Assembly: GCA_900769445.1 (NCBI GenBank)
Contig: CAAGGR010000022.1
Location: 62,001 to 126,000 of the forward strand
Source: an uncultured Alistipes sp.
GTDB lineage: Bacteria > Bacteroidota > Bacteroidia > Bacteroidales > Rikenellaceae
Direction: 5' to 3'
Length of the DNA: 64,000 nt
The position numbers were made by a program, and so were the translations under genes. Below, in pieces: positions 17,261 to 27,600 of this stretch. How positions within the stretch are numbered: position 1 is the first letter of the stretch; every line of letters starts with the position of its first letter. The notes beneath the pieces are model-generated. The model searched no databases, was not told where the DNA came from, and saw nothing but the letters and a program-made list of their open reading frames with translations.

Positions 17261-19132
17261 ATGAGGGAGAACTACGCAGCACAGATTGCTAAGAGTACAA
17301 CCGAACTTTTCGATTATATCTCGCAGCGTACAACCGAGGAGCAATTACAGCGCATCGTAGCGTCGTATCACTTTGCGGCAGAGGCTCACAAGAAACAACT
17401 ACGACGTAGTGGCGAGCCATATATTACCCACCCAATTGCGGTGGCTTCAATCCTTGCTCGAGAGCTGGAGATGACCGATAACACCGTTATCACTGCCTTC
17501 CTGCACGATGTGGTGGAGGATACCGACCACACCGTAGAGGAGATTCGTGAACTCTTTGGCGATGATGTTGCCTTCCTTGTAGATACGGTAACAAAGCGTA
17601 AGAAGGATAGCTATCAGCACTCAAAACAGGTGGATAACTATCGCCAGATTTTGGAGTCTGTACACTACGATATTCGCGCCTTGTTGATAAAGCTTGCCGA
17701 CCGTCTGCACAATATGCGTACGTTGGAGAGTATGCGCCCAGATAAGCAGATGAAGATTGCTGGAGAGACCGACTACTTCTATGCCCCTCTTGCAAACCGC
17801 TTGGGTCTATACCATATCAAGACCGAGTTGGAGAATCTGTCGTTCCGCTATCGTTGTCCGCGCGACTTTGCTGAGGTGGAGGAGCGTCTAAACGAGGAGC
17901 GCGAGTTGGAGCGTGAGCAACTCGATATTTTTACTACAAAGATTAAGGAGGTACTTGCAGATGCAGGTTATGATGTCCGTATCGAGATTCGCTACCGTGA
18001 GCCATATAGCGTATGGCGTAAGATAAAATCGAAGGGTAGTGATATTAAGCATATCGACGGTAAACACTATATCCGCATCATCTATCCTAATCCTCAAGAT
18101 GTTAGCGAGAAGGCGATGAGCCTCAAGATATACTCTGTGCTTACGGATCACTTTAAGGAGAAGCCTGGTAGCTTGTGTAACTATATCGACACGCCAAAGG
18201 AGAATGGATATCAGAGCTTCCATGTAAAACTTCTCTGTCAGCAGGGTGGCTGGGAGGAGATGCATATCTCCTCAGAGCGTATGGTGCGCAACTCACGCCT
18301 TGGTTGTGTGGCAGAGAGTAGTGAGGCAAATGTGGCGTTATGGCTCGATAAGTTTAAGTCGATACTTCAGGAGGTTGCCGATGATAACCACGATATCGCC
18401 TTTATGGAGGGTGTTACATCGACCTTCTATAACGATGATATTATGGTCTTTACGCCAAAGGGTCGCGGTGTAATCCTTCCGAAGGGTGCTACGGCCTTGG
18501 ACTTCGCCTTTGAGATACATAGCAAGATTGGCGAGAAGGCTGTATATGCGCGAATTAATGGAAAGCTAATGTCGTTGCGCACGGTATTGCATCGTGGCGA
18601 TAGGGTGGAGATTGGTACAGCCGAGGATGCTAAGCCACACCCCGACTGGCTCGACCATGTATACACCTTCCGCGCTAAGAGGTATTTGAAGGGCTATTTT
18701 GCAAACCTGCCACGCTTGGAGTATGAGCGATGCCCACACTGCCATCCGCTACCAGAGGACGAGGTTATAGGCTTTGTAAAGAGCGATGGTAACACCGTGC
18801 TACATAAGCGTTACTGCCCAGATATCATTCGCCTTGCCTCGGAGTATGGCGACTCTATCGTGGCAGCGACGTTTGATGCCAATCCGGCCTTCCTCTATCC
18901 CGTGAAGATTCGTGTGCAGGGTATTGACCGCTACCACCTTATGATAGACCTTATCGACTGCATCACCAACGAGTTGCATCTATCGATGACATCGCTTGCA
19001 ACTGAGAATATCGACCGCATAGCAATATGTAATATCGAGTTTATGGTGCAGTCTGTGAGTGAGTTGCAGAGGGTAATTCGCAGTATCTCGGCAATTGATG
19101 GTGTCGATGAGGTAACGCATATTGAGATGTAA
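17261..19132 (+). CDS. RelA/SpoT-family (p)ppGpp enzyme, hydrolase intact, synthetase degenerate
   Basis: RSH proteins make and degrade (p)ppGpp. At 623 aa this is shorter than typical long RSH proteins (about 730). The HD hydrolase domain (about 40-155) keeps the metal and catalytic residues: His57 in ITHP, His82-Asp83 in LHDVVEDT, Asp147 and Asn151 in LADRLHNMRTL. In the synthetase domain (about 230-340) the usual YDLLAxR motif is replaced by DGKHYIRII, losing the expected catalytic Asp, and GRFKDYIAxPK becomes GSLCNYIDTPK; only GYQSFH and a Glu in EEMHIS remain. TGS (about 390-450), a Cys/His zinc-finger-like part (about 485-520) and ACT (about 545-623) follow. I infer a mainly ppGpp-degrading, SpoT-like enzyme. 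The first subtilase starts 34 bases downstream. Confidence 0.9.
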   Translation: MRENYAAQIAKSTTELFDYISQRTTEEQLQRIVASYHFAAEAHKKQLRRSGEPYITHPIAVASILARELEMTDNTVITAFLHDVVEDTDHTVEEIRELFGDDVAFLVDTVTKRKKDSYQHSKQVDNYRQILESVHYDIRALLIKLADRLHNMRTLESMRPDKQMKIAGETDYFYAPLANRLGLYHIKTELENLSFRYRCPRDFAEVEERLNEERELEREQLDIFTTKIKEVLADAGYDVRIEIRYREPYSVWRKIKSKGSDIKHIDGKHYIRIIYPNPQDVSEKAMSLKIYSVLTDHFKEKPGSLCNYIDTPKENGYQSFHVKLLCQQGGWEEMHISSERMVRNSRLGCVAESSEANVALWLDKFKSILQEVADDNHDIAFMEGVTSTFYNDDIMVFTPKGRGVILPKGATALDFAFEIHSKIGEKAVYARINGKLMSLRTVLHRGDRVEIGTAEDAKPHPDWLDHVYTFRAKRYLKGYFANLPRLEYERCPHCHPLPEDEVIGFVKSDGNTVLHKRYCPDIIRLASEYGDSIVAATFDANPAFLYPVKIRVQGIDRYHLMIDLIDCITNELHLSMTSLATENIDRIAICNIEFMVQSVSELQRVIRSISAIDGVDEVTHIEM

Positions 19133-19166
19133 ACAATACGAAATAGAGTATAATAAAATTATAGAG

Positions 19167-21080
19167 ATGAAAAGAGTTTTAACTTTTGTAGCATTGGCTC
19201 TCTTTATGGTGGCCTGTATTAGTGATCCTACGGGAGAGTTGCCTGCAAAGACAACTTTGGGGAGTAAGATTGTCAATGTGAACGCTGAGCCTGTCTCTGG
19301 TCGCTTGATGGTGCGCCTTGCAGAGGATGTTGATGCGGAGGTGTTAAGCGAGATTGTAGACCTCGCTCTTGAGGTAAGTCCTCTATATCCACGCTCTGAG
19401 ACTCGGGCAAAGAGTACGTTTGATGATTGGTATCTGCTCAAGTTTGACGATAGAGCCGATGTGAGAGCTATTGCGGCGTGTTTTGCAGAGGATAAGCGTG
19501 TTGTAAAGGTTGAGTACGATATTCTTATCCAGCGTCCTTCATATAAGCGTGCAGAGTTGCCTACAAATCGTCCTGAGCCTACACGTGCTATGGAGTATCC
19601 GTTCGACGACCCAGAGCTTCCATGGCAGTGGCACTACTACAATGATGGCTGGCTTGCCGCGGATTATGGCAGTTGTGTGGCAGGTGCCGATATCAACCTC
19701 TTGAATGCTTGGAAGTATTGTACTGGTGATAGCCGTGTTATCGTAGCTGTTATCGATGGTGGTGTGATGTATAATCATCGCGATTTGGCTGATAATATGT
19801 GGGTTAACGAGGCTGAGAAAAATGGTAAGAGTGGTACAGATGATGATGGTAATGGCTATGTAGATGATATCTACGGCTATAACTTTGTCTCTGATTCAGG
19901 AAAGGTTACTGCCGACTCGCACGGTACTCACGTTGCGGGTACTATCTCGGCTGTAAATAACAATGGTTTCTCGACTTGCGGTATTGCTGGTGGTACTGGT
20001 AATAAGGATGGCGTACGCATTATGTCGTTGCAGATTTTCGAGGGTGAGAATGGTTGTTTCTCTCACCAGATAGCTCGCGCATTTAAGTATGCTGCGGATA
20101 ATGGTGCTGTATTGGCGAATAACTCTTGGGGTTACGAGCCTGGATTATATGCTTCGGATGGCGACTTCGAGGATTGGGATACTCAGATTTTCAATGCTAT
20201 CGAGTATTTTGAGGCGAATGCGAAGCTCGACGGTGTTATTGATGGTGGTGTAGTGCTCTTTGCTGCGGGTAATGAGACCTACGACAAGAGTATCTATCCT
20301 GGTGCTTATAATAAGTATATATGTGTCTCTGCAATGTCGGCAGATTATACAGCAACGGGTTATACAAACTATGGTCCTGGTGTAAATATCTGTGCTCCTG
20401 GTGGTGACTCTATCGAAGGTGCAGTGATGATGATATCTTCAACATCAGTCTCCTATGCTAATAGTTATGGCTATGAGTATATGGATGGTACGTCAATGGC
20501 AACACCTCACGTTACTGGTTGCGCTGCTCTTGCAGTATCGTATGCTGCACAGACAGGTAAGAGGCTTACATCTAATCAGTTGAAGAACCTGATCCTTACC
20601 TCTGTACACGATATCAATTCATATCAGACCGGTACAAAGAGGGCCTATGATTACACTACAGGTCGCTATACAAATCTTAATCTTTCGAGGTATGTTGATA
20701 AGCTCGGCACTGGTTATATCGATGCACATTTGCTACTTATGCAGATGGATTCTACGCCTTGTTTGTATTTCAGCACTGGCCAGCAGGGTCAGCACTCGCT
20801 CGATGTCTACTTTGGCGATGGCTCGAAGGATTTGACCTATCAGGGCGTGGAGGTTAGCTCTGAGGTTAAGAGTGAGCTTGGCATTACCTCAAACCCAACA
20901 ATTGAGAATGGCATGCTAAAGATTACCTGCACAAAGCCAGGTGTGGGACGTATCAAGGTTAAGGCTATTGCTGGTGGTAATAGCACCGGTGGTGGCTACT
21001 CTATTGGTGGTATGGCTATCGAGCGTGAGTTTGAGATTGTGGTGCGTGGCGCTGTTGCCTCAAATGGTGGTTGGTTATAA
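19167..21080 (+). CDS. Subtilisin-like (S8) serine protease lipoprotein, copy A
   Basis: Secreted subtilase of 637 aa. Lipoprotein signal with lipobox MVAC (Cys17). A pro-domain resembling the I9 inhibitor fold lies at about 30-130. The catalytic domain has Asp197 in VIDGGVMYNHRDL, His252 in DSHGTHVAGTI, Asn in FAAGNE and Ser443 in GTSMATPHVTG, so the triad is complete. A C-terminal beta module ends with a Gly-rich stretch (AGGNSTGGG, then YSIGGMAIE) and the tail NGGWL, shared by all four subtilases in the window. I chose the ATG at 19167 because it opens the signal peptide; an upstream in-frame codon at 19122 overlaps the RSH gene. The lipocalin-like lipoprotein follows after 21 bases. Anchored to the outer membrane or surface by inference. 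Confidence 0.93.
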   Translation: MKRVLTFVALALFMVACISDPTGELPAKTTLGSKIVNVNAEPVSGRLMVRLAEDVDAEVLSEIVDLALEVSPLYPRSETRAKSTFDDWYLLKFDDRADVRAIAACFAEDKRVVKVEYDILIQRPSYKRAELPTNRPEPTRAMEYPFDDPELPWQWHYYNDGWLAADYGSCVAGADINLLNAWKYCTGDSRVIVAVIDGGVMYNHRDLADNMWVNEAEKNGKSGTDDDGNGYVDDIYGYNFVSDSGKVTADSHGTHVAGTISAVNNNGFSTCGIAGGTGNKDGVRIMSLQIFEGENGCFSHQIARAFKYAADNGAVLANNSWGYEPGLYASDGDFEDWDTQIFNAIEYFEANAKLDGVIDGGVVLFAAGNETYDKSIYPGAYNKYICVSAMSADYTATGYTNYGPGVNICAPGGDSIEGAVMMISSTSVSYANSYGYEYMDGTSMATPHVTGCAALAVSYAAQTGKRLTSNQLKNLILTSVHDINSYQTGTKRAYDYTTGRYTNLNLSRYVDKLGTGYIDAHLLLMQMDSTPCLYFSTGQQGQHSLDVYFGDGSKDLTYQGVEVSSEVKSELGITSNPTIENGMLKITCTKPGVGRIKVKAIAGGNSTGGGYSIGGMAIEREFEIVVRGAVASNGGWL

Positions 21081-21101
21081 TAATATAGGTAGGTTATAGT
21101 T

Positions 21102-22529
21102 ATGAAGAGATATTTATATACATTGTTCGTTGCATTGCTATTTGTCGTAGGATGCGATGTTGAGAACTTTAATAAGCCAGATGTTGCCTTCTATTTTGGA
21201 CCGGTGACAACTGAAACAACAGATTGTAGTGCTACGGTGGAGGTGTTGGCATATATGACCGTTGATGGGAAGGCGTATGATGGTGCTAACATCTATTTGG
21301 AGTATTGGCAGAGCGGTGAGGGTCAAAATTCTACCATTAAGGTAATCGACTCTGTTGTGGGCGACACGCCATTTATTCGCATCTTCACACTTAACGGCCT
21401 TAAGCCAAGCACCCTATATTTGGTAAGGGTAACCATTGATGGTGGTGAGGTGTATGGCTCGCAGAATGAGATGTTTACCTTCTTAACACAGGAGCAGGAG
21501 ACGATAAATTGCGATGTTAATATAGATGCAAAGGGCTTCAAGGCAACGGTAAACCTCGAGAATGTGGCATATCTTGTAGATAATGAGCCACAGCAGATAA
21601 GATTTCTAAAGTTTGAGTATGCGCTTGCAGGTACAGAAGAGTGGAGCTATGTGGAGATTGCTGGTAGCAGCATCAAAAATGGTAAGGCCTCAATATCTAT
21701 CCCTAAGAGTGGCGATGACTATCTTGTGGAGAATAGCGACTACTTATATCGTATAACAATTACTCCAGTTAATAACAGCTACAAGACTCTTACAACTAAT
21801 ATTGCATCGTTTAAGACAACCTATGCTGAGATTACTGCAACAATCGCTAAGCCTCATCTATCTATCAACGACGATGGTATAACTATCACGCTCGGCACTA
21901 TCGCAGTATATCGTGATGGTGTGGCAATGAATGACTATACTCCCCATCTCTACTTCCGTACACAGGGTGATGACCTCTGGGTGGAGCATGCTCTCGACGC
22001 GAATAACAGGGCCTTTATTCCTGCAAGTGAGCTTAAGGAGAATACCACCTACGAGGCTATGGTCTCTATCGTTGCTGGATCTCAGAGTCAGGTTCGTGAG
22101 TCGGAGATTGCAACTATCACAACCCCAAAGAATGAGATTCCTGTCGTTCCAGAGCCTCCTACTGGTGGCGATACCTCGACCATCGCCGGTGTGTGGCACT
22201 TAACCTCATGGCGTGGTGCAGAGCCATCGTTTGAGGTCTATATGGATATCACAGCAACAGGCGGTATTACGCTCTACCAGCGTATCGACAGCCGCTATTG
22301 GGATATCTACCAGAGTAGTACGACTATTGAGAATTATGTTATCAGCGGTGTCTATACAGATAATGTGGCGTGGGGTGCATCCTACTACCTATCTATTGAT
22401 AGCAACACAATGACTTGGACAGCTACCAACGACGCTACAGATGTATCTATCTACACCCGCTCGACACTTCCAATCTCGATGCCAACCGCCCCAACCCGCG
22501 CGTTGACACTATCGGAGCGCTTCTTGTAA
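21102..22529 (+). CDS. Lipoprotein with Fn3-like repeats and a C-terminal lipocalin-like domain (partner of subtilase A)
   Basis: The 475-aa protein has a lipoprotein signal (VVGC, Cys18). Residues about 30-350 hold Fn3-like domains, including GLKPSTLYLVRVTIDGG and ASELKENTTYEAMVSI. The C-terminal 115 residues (about 360-475) resemble the small lipoproteins that follow the other subtilases: GVWHLTSWRGAEPSFEVYMD, then GGITLYQR, then VISGVYTDN, the W-x-L ... F-x-V-Y-x-x-F ... Y-x-x ... G-x-Y order of a small lipocalin-like beta barrel. It is the second gene of the subtilase A pair and is followed by a strong terminator. An inhibitor, chaperone or substrate-binding partner of the protease is my inference from the repeated pairing; no function is known to me. 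Confidence 0.78.
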   Translation: MKRYLYTLFVALLFVVGCDVENFNKPDVAFYFGPVTTETTDCSATVEVLAYMTVDGKAYDGANIYLEYWQSGEGQNSTIKVIDSVVGDTPFIRIFTLNGLKPSTLYLVRVTIDGGEVYGSQNEMFTFLTQEQETINCDVNIDAKGFKATVNLENVAYLVDNEPQQIRFLKFEYALAGTEEWSYVEIAGSSIKNGKASISIPKSGDDYLVENSDYLYRITITPVNNSYKTLTTNIASFKTTYAEITATIAKPHLSINDDGITITLGTIAVYRDGVAMNDYTPHLYFRTQGDDLWVEHALDANNRAFIPASELKENTTYEAMVSIVAGSQSQVRESEIATITTPKNEIPVVPEPPTGGDTSTIAGVWHLTSWRGAEPSFEVYMDITATGGITLYQRIDSRYWDIYQSSTTIENYVISGVYTDNVAWGASYYLSIDSNTMTWTATNDATDVSIYTRSTLPISMPTAPTRALTLSERFL

Positions 22530-22552
22530 GAGTGGAATTTCTACTATAATAG

Positions 22553-22586
22553 AAACGGACAGCATCCTTCGACGCTGTCCGTTTTT
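22553..22586 (+). terminator. Intrinsic terminator after the subtilase A pair
   Basis: Stem AAACGGACAGC with GCTGTCCGTTT (22553-22584) and a T-run ending at 22586, 24 bases after the stop codon at 22529. Confidence 0.9.
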
Positions 22587-22750
22587 AATTTGAGGTCGCA
22601 GATGACCTCTTATCACATCAAATTAGTTCTTTGCAAGTTTCGCAAAAGAAGGCTGCAGATACAACACTCGGCAAAAATCCCGACGATGGGTAGTACTTGA
22701 GCGTACGACCCATTGTCGGGACTTTTTGTTAGGGGCAGTAGATGTCTGCC
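22587..22750 (-). repeat. Family B terminator-bearing repeat, copy B4 (downstream of the GGGtGRT gene)
   Basis: Read on the minus strand it begins immediately after the stop codon at 22753-22751. It aligns with copy B3: ACATCT-CTGCC, CTAACAAAAA, the hairpin, TTTTTGCCGAG then GTTG-ATCTG. The hairpin TCCCGAC-n-ATGGG-nn-GTAC-loop-GTAC-nn-CCCAT-n-GTCGGGA covers 22721-22678 with T5 at 22677-22673; T5 on the other side makes it bidirectional. The usual left terminal repeat is missing. A second fragment (22624-22587) holds only the left-end motif with GAGGTC/GACCTC arms. Likely terminator for the minus-strand genes. Confidence 0.75.
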
Positions 22751-23752
22751 TTATTTTGCGAAACTCTGCTGGATAGCTACTGCAATAGCAACAGTTGCAC
22801 CTACCATTGGGTTGTTACCCATACCGAGGAAGCCCATCATCTCAACGTGTGCTGGTACTGATGAAGAGCCTGCAAACTGTGCGTCAGAGTGCATACGACC
22901 CATAGTGTCGGTCATACCGTATGATGCAGGACCTGCGCCCATGTTATCTGGGTGCAATGTACGGCCTGTACCACCACCTGAAGCTACTGAGAAGTACTTC
23001 TTGCCAGCAAGAGTACGCTCCTTCTTATATGTACCTGCTACTGGGTGCTGGAAGCGTGTAGGGTTGGTAGAGTTACCTGTGATAGATACGTCTACGTCCT
23101 CCTTCCACATCACAGCTACGCCCTCGCGAACGTCGTCAACACCGTAGCAGCGTACCTTTGAGCGAAGACCATCTGAGTAAGAGATAGTCTCAACCTCGTG
23201 TACCTCACCTGTGTAGTAGTCGAACTCTGTACGAACGTATGTAAAGCCGTTGATACGAGAGATAATCTTAGCTGCATCCTTACCAAGACCGTTAAGGATA
23301 ACGCGCAATGGGTTCTTACGAACGCGGTTAGCCATCTCAGCGATCTTGATAGCGCCCTCAGCAGCTGCGAAAGACTCGTGACCTGCGAGGAATGCGAAGC
23401 ACTGTGTCTCCTCGCGAAGAAGACGTGCAGCAAGGTTACCGTGGCCGATACCTACCTTACGATCCTCAGCAACTGAGCCGTTGATACAGAATGCCTGAAG
23501 ACCCTCGCCGATTGCCTCAGCAGCGTCAGCAGCGTTTGTGCAACCCTTCTTAATAGCGATAGCAGCGCCTACAACGTAAGCCCACTTTGCGTTCTCGAAG
23601 CAGATAGGCTGAGTCTCCTCACACATCTTGTAAGGGTCGATGCCCTTCTCATCACAGATAGCCTTAGCCTCCTCGATTGACTTGATACCATATTGTGCAA
23701 GCACAGCGTTAATCTTCTCGATTCTGCGCTCGTAGCTCTCAAATAATGCCAT
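22751..23752 (-). CDS. GGGtGRT protein
   Basis: Member of the GGGtGRT family, named for the signature seen here as ASGGGTGRTLHPDN (about 265-280). The protein has 333 aa with no signal peptide or membrane segment, so it is cytosolic. Other conserved stretches are RKVGIGHGNLAARLL, FLAGHESFAAAEGA and FLGMGNNPMVGATVA. The biochemical role is not established to my knowledge. Family members occur beside NifU-like scaffold proteins, as here, where the scaffold gene ends 34 bases upstream. I chose the ATG at 23752 (MALFESYERRIEK); a TTG four codons upstream is less likely. Family assignment is firm, function unknown. Confidence 0.93.
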   Translation of the reverse strand: MALFESYERRIEKINAVLAQYGIKSIEEAKAICDEKGIDPYKMCEETQPICFENAKWAYVVGAAIAIKKGCTNAADAAEAIGEGLQAFCINGSVAEDRKVGIGHGNLAARLLREETQCFAFLAGHESFAAAEGAIKIAEMANRVRKNPLRVILNGLGKDAAKIISRINGFTYVRTEFDYYTGEVHEVETISYSDGLRSKVRCYGVDDVREGVAVMWKEDVDVSITGNSTNPTRFQHPVAGTYKKERTLAGKKYFSVASGGGTGRTLHPDNMGAGPASYGMTDTMGRMHSDAQFAGSSSVPAHVEMMGFLGMGNNPMVGATVAIAVAIQQSFAK

Positions 23753-23786
23753 AATTCTTTTCAAATTTAATGGTTATACACTCCGA

Positions 23787-24479
23787 TTACTCGTGACGAG
23801 GATCGATATACTTAACAGCGTCGTTGAAACGACCATATGAACCCTTAGCCTTCTCCAAAGCCTCAGCTGGCTCGATACCCTTCTTGATGAAGTCCATCAT
23901 CTTGCCAAGGTGTACGAACTCGTAGCCGATAACCTCGTCGTTAGCGTCGAGAGCCATGCGAGTACAGTAACCCTCAGCCATCTCGAGGTAGCGAGTACCC
24001 TTAGCGTTAGTACCGAACATAGTACCTACCTGTGAGCGAAGACCCTTGCCCAAGTCCTCCAAAGATGCACCGATTACAAGACCGCCCTCAGAGAATGCTG
24101 ACTGAGTACGACCGTAAACGATCTGCTTGAACAACTCGCGCATAGCTGTATTGATAGCGTCGCAAACGAGGTCAGTATTCAAAGCCTCAAGGATAGTCTT
24201 ACCTGGAAGAATCTCAGATGCCATAGCTGCTGAGTGAGTCATACCAGAGCAACCGATAGTCTCAACCAAAGCCTCCTCGATGATACCATCCTTAACGTTT
24301 AGGGTAAGCTTACAAGCACCCTGCTGTGGTGCGCACCAGCCAATACCGTGAGTAAGACCAGAGATATCCTTAATCTCCTTTGCGCGTACCCATTTTCCCT
24401 CCTCAGGAATTGGAGCTGACTCGTGGTTAGCACCCTTCTTCACGCAGCACATCTGCTGCACTTCGTGTGAGTAAATCAT
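23787..24479 (-). CDS. NifU-like iron-sulfur cluster scaffold protein, partner of GGGtGRT protein
   Basis: The 230-aa protein resembles the NifU/IscU N-terminal scaffold domain: GIGWCAPQQGACKLTLNV, then ETIGCSGMTHSAAMASEI, where IscU has its first and second cluster Cys regions, and LVCDAINTAMRELFK, close to the third. Further Cys pairs occur at the N terminus (QQMCCVKKG). It probably assembles or carries an Fe-S cluster in the cytosol. Transcribed first, with GGGtGRT following after 34 bases, from a good promoter at 24544-24574. The start is the ATG at 24479; the TTG two codons earlier is less likely. What cluster or client it serves is unknown. Confidence 0.88.
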   Translation of the reverse strand: MIYSHEVQQMCCVKKGANHESAPIPEEGKWVRAKEIKDISGLTHGIGWCAPQQGACKLTLNVKDGIIEEALVETIGCSGMTHSAAMASEILPGKTILEALNTDLVCDAINTAMRELFKQIVYGRTQSAFSEGGLVIGASLEDLGKGLRSQVGTMFGTNAKGTRYLEMAEGYCTRMALDANDEVIGYEFVHLGKMMDFIKKGIEPAEALEKAKGSYGRFNDAVKYIDPRHE

Positions 24480-24543
24480 AGTCAATTAGTTTTTAATTAG
24501 TTATTATAAAATCACTTAGTTATATCTGTCGCAAAAATCGTCG

Positions 24544-24574
24544 CAAAGTTACGAAAACAAATCGGATAAAGCAA
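24544..24574 (-). promoter_or_regulatory. Promoter for the NifU-like / GGGtGRT operon
   Basis: Minus strand: TTG at 24574-24572, 20-base spacer, TAACTTTG at 24551-24544. Start expected near 24537, about 58 bases before the ATG at 24479. Confidence 0.72.
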
Positions 24575-24625
24575 TTATAAGTTCATAAATATTTTTAATA
24601 AGTATGTTGAAGGACTAATGGTGTA

Positions 24626-24664
24626 TAAAAATGGAGCTATCCGCATTGTTGGGGATAGCTCCAT
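24626..24664 (-). terminator. Intrinsic terminator of the Oar-like TonB receptor gene
   Basis: Arms ATGGAGCTATCC (24631-24642) and GGATAGCTCCAT (24653-24664) form a long stem, followed on the minus strand by TTTTTATAC. It lies 26 bases past the stop codon at 24690. Confidence 0.88.
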
Positions 24665-24689
24665 TGTGTTAGTAGGGGAGTGTTGTGGC

Positions 24690-27600
24690 TTAGAAGACCA
24701 CGCGAATACCAATCTGCATACGCCAGCGCGATAGTACATCGTCGGTGGTGTAGCTCGACTCGGTAAATTTGTATCTTGGGCGGAAGCCACCCTCTGTCTC
24801 CACAAGTTCGGTTACGGTCAATGGCGAGAGCGCCCAGTTTGAGGTGCGGTGTACCAAACCCCAAGAACGAGATAGTAGGTTGCCGAGGTTGATGACATCA
24901 CACGTTAGCTCCACGCGACGCTGGCTGCTATGGTCGAAGTAGAATGACTGTGCCAAGTGCAAATCGAGGCGATGAACAAATGGTAGTGAGTGTGAGTTGC
25001 GCTCAACGAACTTGCCACGACGTGAGCTGAGATATTTGTCTCCCTTGATATAGTTGTTGAATAGCTCCATAGAGCTATCATCAGCCCAATTCATATCCTC
25101 CATCTCGCCCTCTGTAGGTATGTAAATCAGTGTGTTGCCCTTAGCCGTGTCGCCATTTACATCGTAGCTATTGTAGTATGTTAGCGAGTAGTGTTCGCCT
25201 GAATGACCGTTATAGAGGAGCATGACATTTGTGCCATAATTGCCGTAGCGACGGGTGTAGGATAGCGATGATACAACCTTGTGTGGAAACTCATAGACAG
25301 AGTTGCTAAGTGTGGGGTTGCTGCTATCCACGGCGTATGTGCGGCTAAAGTTTGATGACGACTGTGCCGAGACACCGTCGTTCACGCTCTTAGATTGTGA
25401 ATAGGTGTAGGCCGCAGTGAAGCGTAAACCCTGTAGTGCGCCACTAAAGTCGTACTCCATACGTGCTGTTGTAGACCAAGAGTAGCCCTTATTGGTGTTG
25501 CTAAGGCGGTAGATGGCAGAGTATGGCTGTCGTGTAGAGTTGTAGCAGGTGGTATAGGTAGAGTCGTCGCCACCAACATAGAGACGTTGTCCCTTATCCT
25601 CTGCAACAAGGTTCTCTACATATATATTATTAATGCCCTTGGTAAAGTCGGCATCAAGACCGAGTTTTAGCCCCTTGTATTTGTAGTCCAAGGCTACGGT
25701 CGAACGGAAGACCTGCGGATAGCGGAAGTCTCTGTCTACGATGTCGATAGAGGGGTTGCTCTTTTTACCCTCGGTAGAGAGCGTATGCTCCTCGATAGAT
25801 GGTGGGTTAGAGGTGTTGGTAATGCTCACTGAGCGCAAACCATTGTTCTGGTAGCAGTTTGATAACCAGACAAATGGAACACGACCCGTGTAGATGCCTG
25901 TGCTGGCGCGTAGCTTTAGACTGCGCGTAAGTTGCGATTCGAAGCCAATACGGGGCGATAGTAGTAGCTGTACGCGTGGTATCTCGCCAGTCTTGGTGTT
26001 TGATGCTACGGCATATTGGCTTTCGTTGAACTCCTCGTTTGCGAGTGGGGTGTCGAACATAACAGGCATATCTGCACGTAGACCATATGTTAGAACACCA
26101 ATACCGCTTAGAATTACCTCATCTTGTGCATAGATGGCAAACTGTCCAGTGGTCATAGGAGGATTTGGCTTGCCGTTGACAAAGAAGCCATATTGATACT
26201 CCGAAGCCTTATCTGGTTCTGATAGGAAGTCGTTCAATGAGTTGTATGTGTATGTGCCTCGTGCATTCGCCAAGTAGAGGTTGTCGGCACGATAAATCTC
26301 GTTCGATGTACCCAAGGTGATGCTATGCTTGCCGAGGTTTAGGGTGAGGTCATCGCCAAAGATAAGGATATCCTGCGTTAGCATCTGGTTGCCGGCATAG
26401 CGGTCTGTGCCAATCGTTGCCGAGCCATTGCCGCGCTCACCAAGACCTTTGATGATTACGGCTGGGAGATCTTCGGGCATATCTGGAGATACGCGACCAT
26501 CGTTGAGATGTGTGTAGCCAATGCGGAGACTGTTAGATCCCCACTCCTTGGTGCTATTTAGCTCTGCTACAACAGAATGGGTGCGGTTGATATTGGTGTA
26601 CTCAGAGCCGCGGAACTTAAAGGATTGTAGCGAGTTGGATGATGCATCGGCATCGGCATAGAGCATATTGTAGCGCAACGATAGGTGGTTGTCGCGGTTG
26701 ATATTCCAGTCAAGACGTGCTACTGCCGAGCCTGTTAGAGCCAACACGTTATGCTCCTTCCAGCCACCGCCATCATAGCCTGTAAGGCTCTTGTAGCGCT
26801 CAGAAATGGCCTGTGCCTCGTCGATTGTAATTGCCGAATTACCGCTCTCTGGGTGGTTTGTCGAAGGCGTTATATTGCGGTTGAACTCGCCTGCAACGAA
26901 GAGAAAGAGCTTATCCTTTACAAGTGGTCCTCCGACTGTTATGCCGAGGATATTTGTTGTCTGCTGTGATAGATGTGTGCGCTCCTTAACATCCTTGCCA
27001 GGTGTCGTACCCCAGAAGTTTTGGTTGTTGTAGTAGCTATATGCCGAGCCTTTGAATTCATTGTCGCCAGAGCGTGTTACAGCCTTGATAACACCTCCAG
27101 TAAAGCCGCTCTCACGGATGTCAATGCTTGATGTTGAGATGGTTACAGCACTTAACGCATCTAACGGAATAGGGTTTGCTGCGGTAAGTGAGCCTGTCAT
27201 ACCTGTAGTGCCGAGACCGTAGATATCTGCCGATGATGTGCCATCGATGGTGAAGGCGTTGTATCGGCTGCTCTGACCACCGAGGATGATGCCTCCAGCG
27301 GCTGGCGATACGGCTGATGATAGGATGTTTGTTAGGTCGTATATCGAGCGGTCTATAGATGGCACAGCCTCCATCTGTTCACGATTGAAGGTGGTGCCGA
27401 GTCCTCCGTTGATAGAGCCGATAACAACAACGTCGTCGACCTCTAATGCCGACTCTTCGAGTTGCTCGTTGATGGTTGTTGGTTGACCAAGCTGTAGGGT
27501 TATATCTTTGTATATCACGCTCTTATAGCCAATGTAGGAGATTGTAATCTCATACGGGCCACCTATACGCATTGCGCTGATAGTATATAGACCTTGGTTG

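Noticed and set aside
22513..22750. Interpreting the 22.7 kb gene pair as a pyruvate:ferredoxin oxidoreductase
   Set aside because: The genes carry the GGGtGRT signature and an IscU/NifU-like domain, not oxidoreductase domains.
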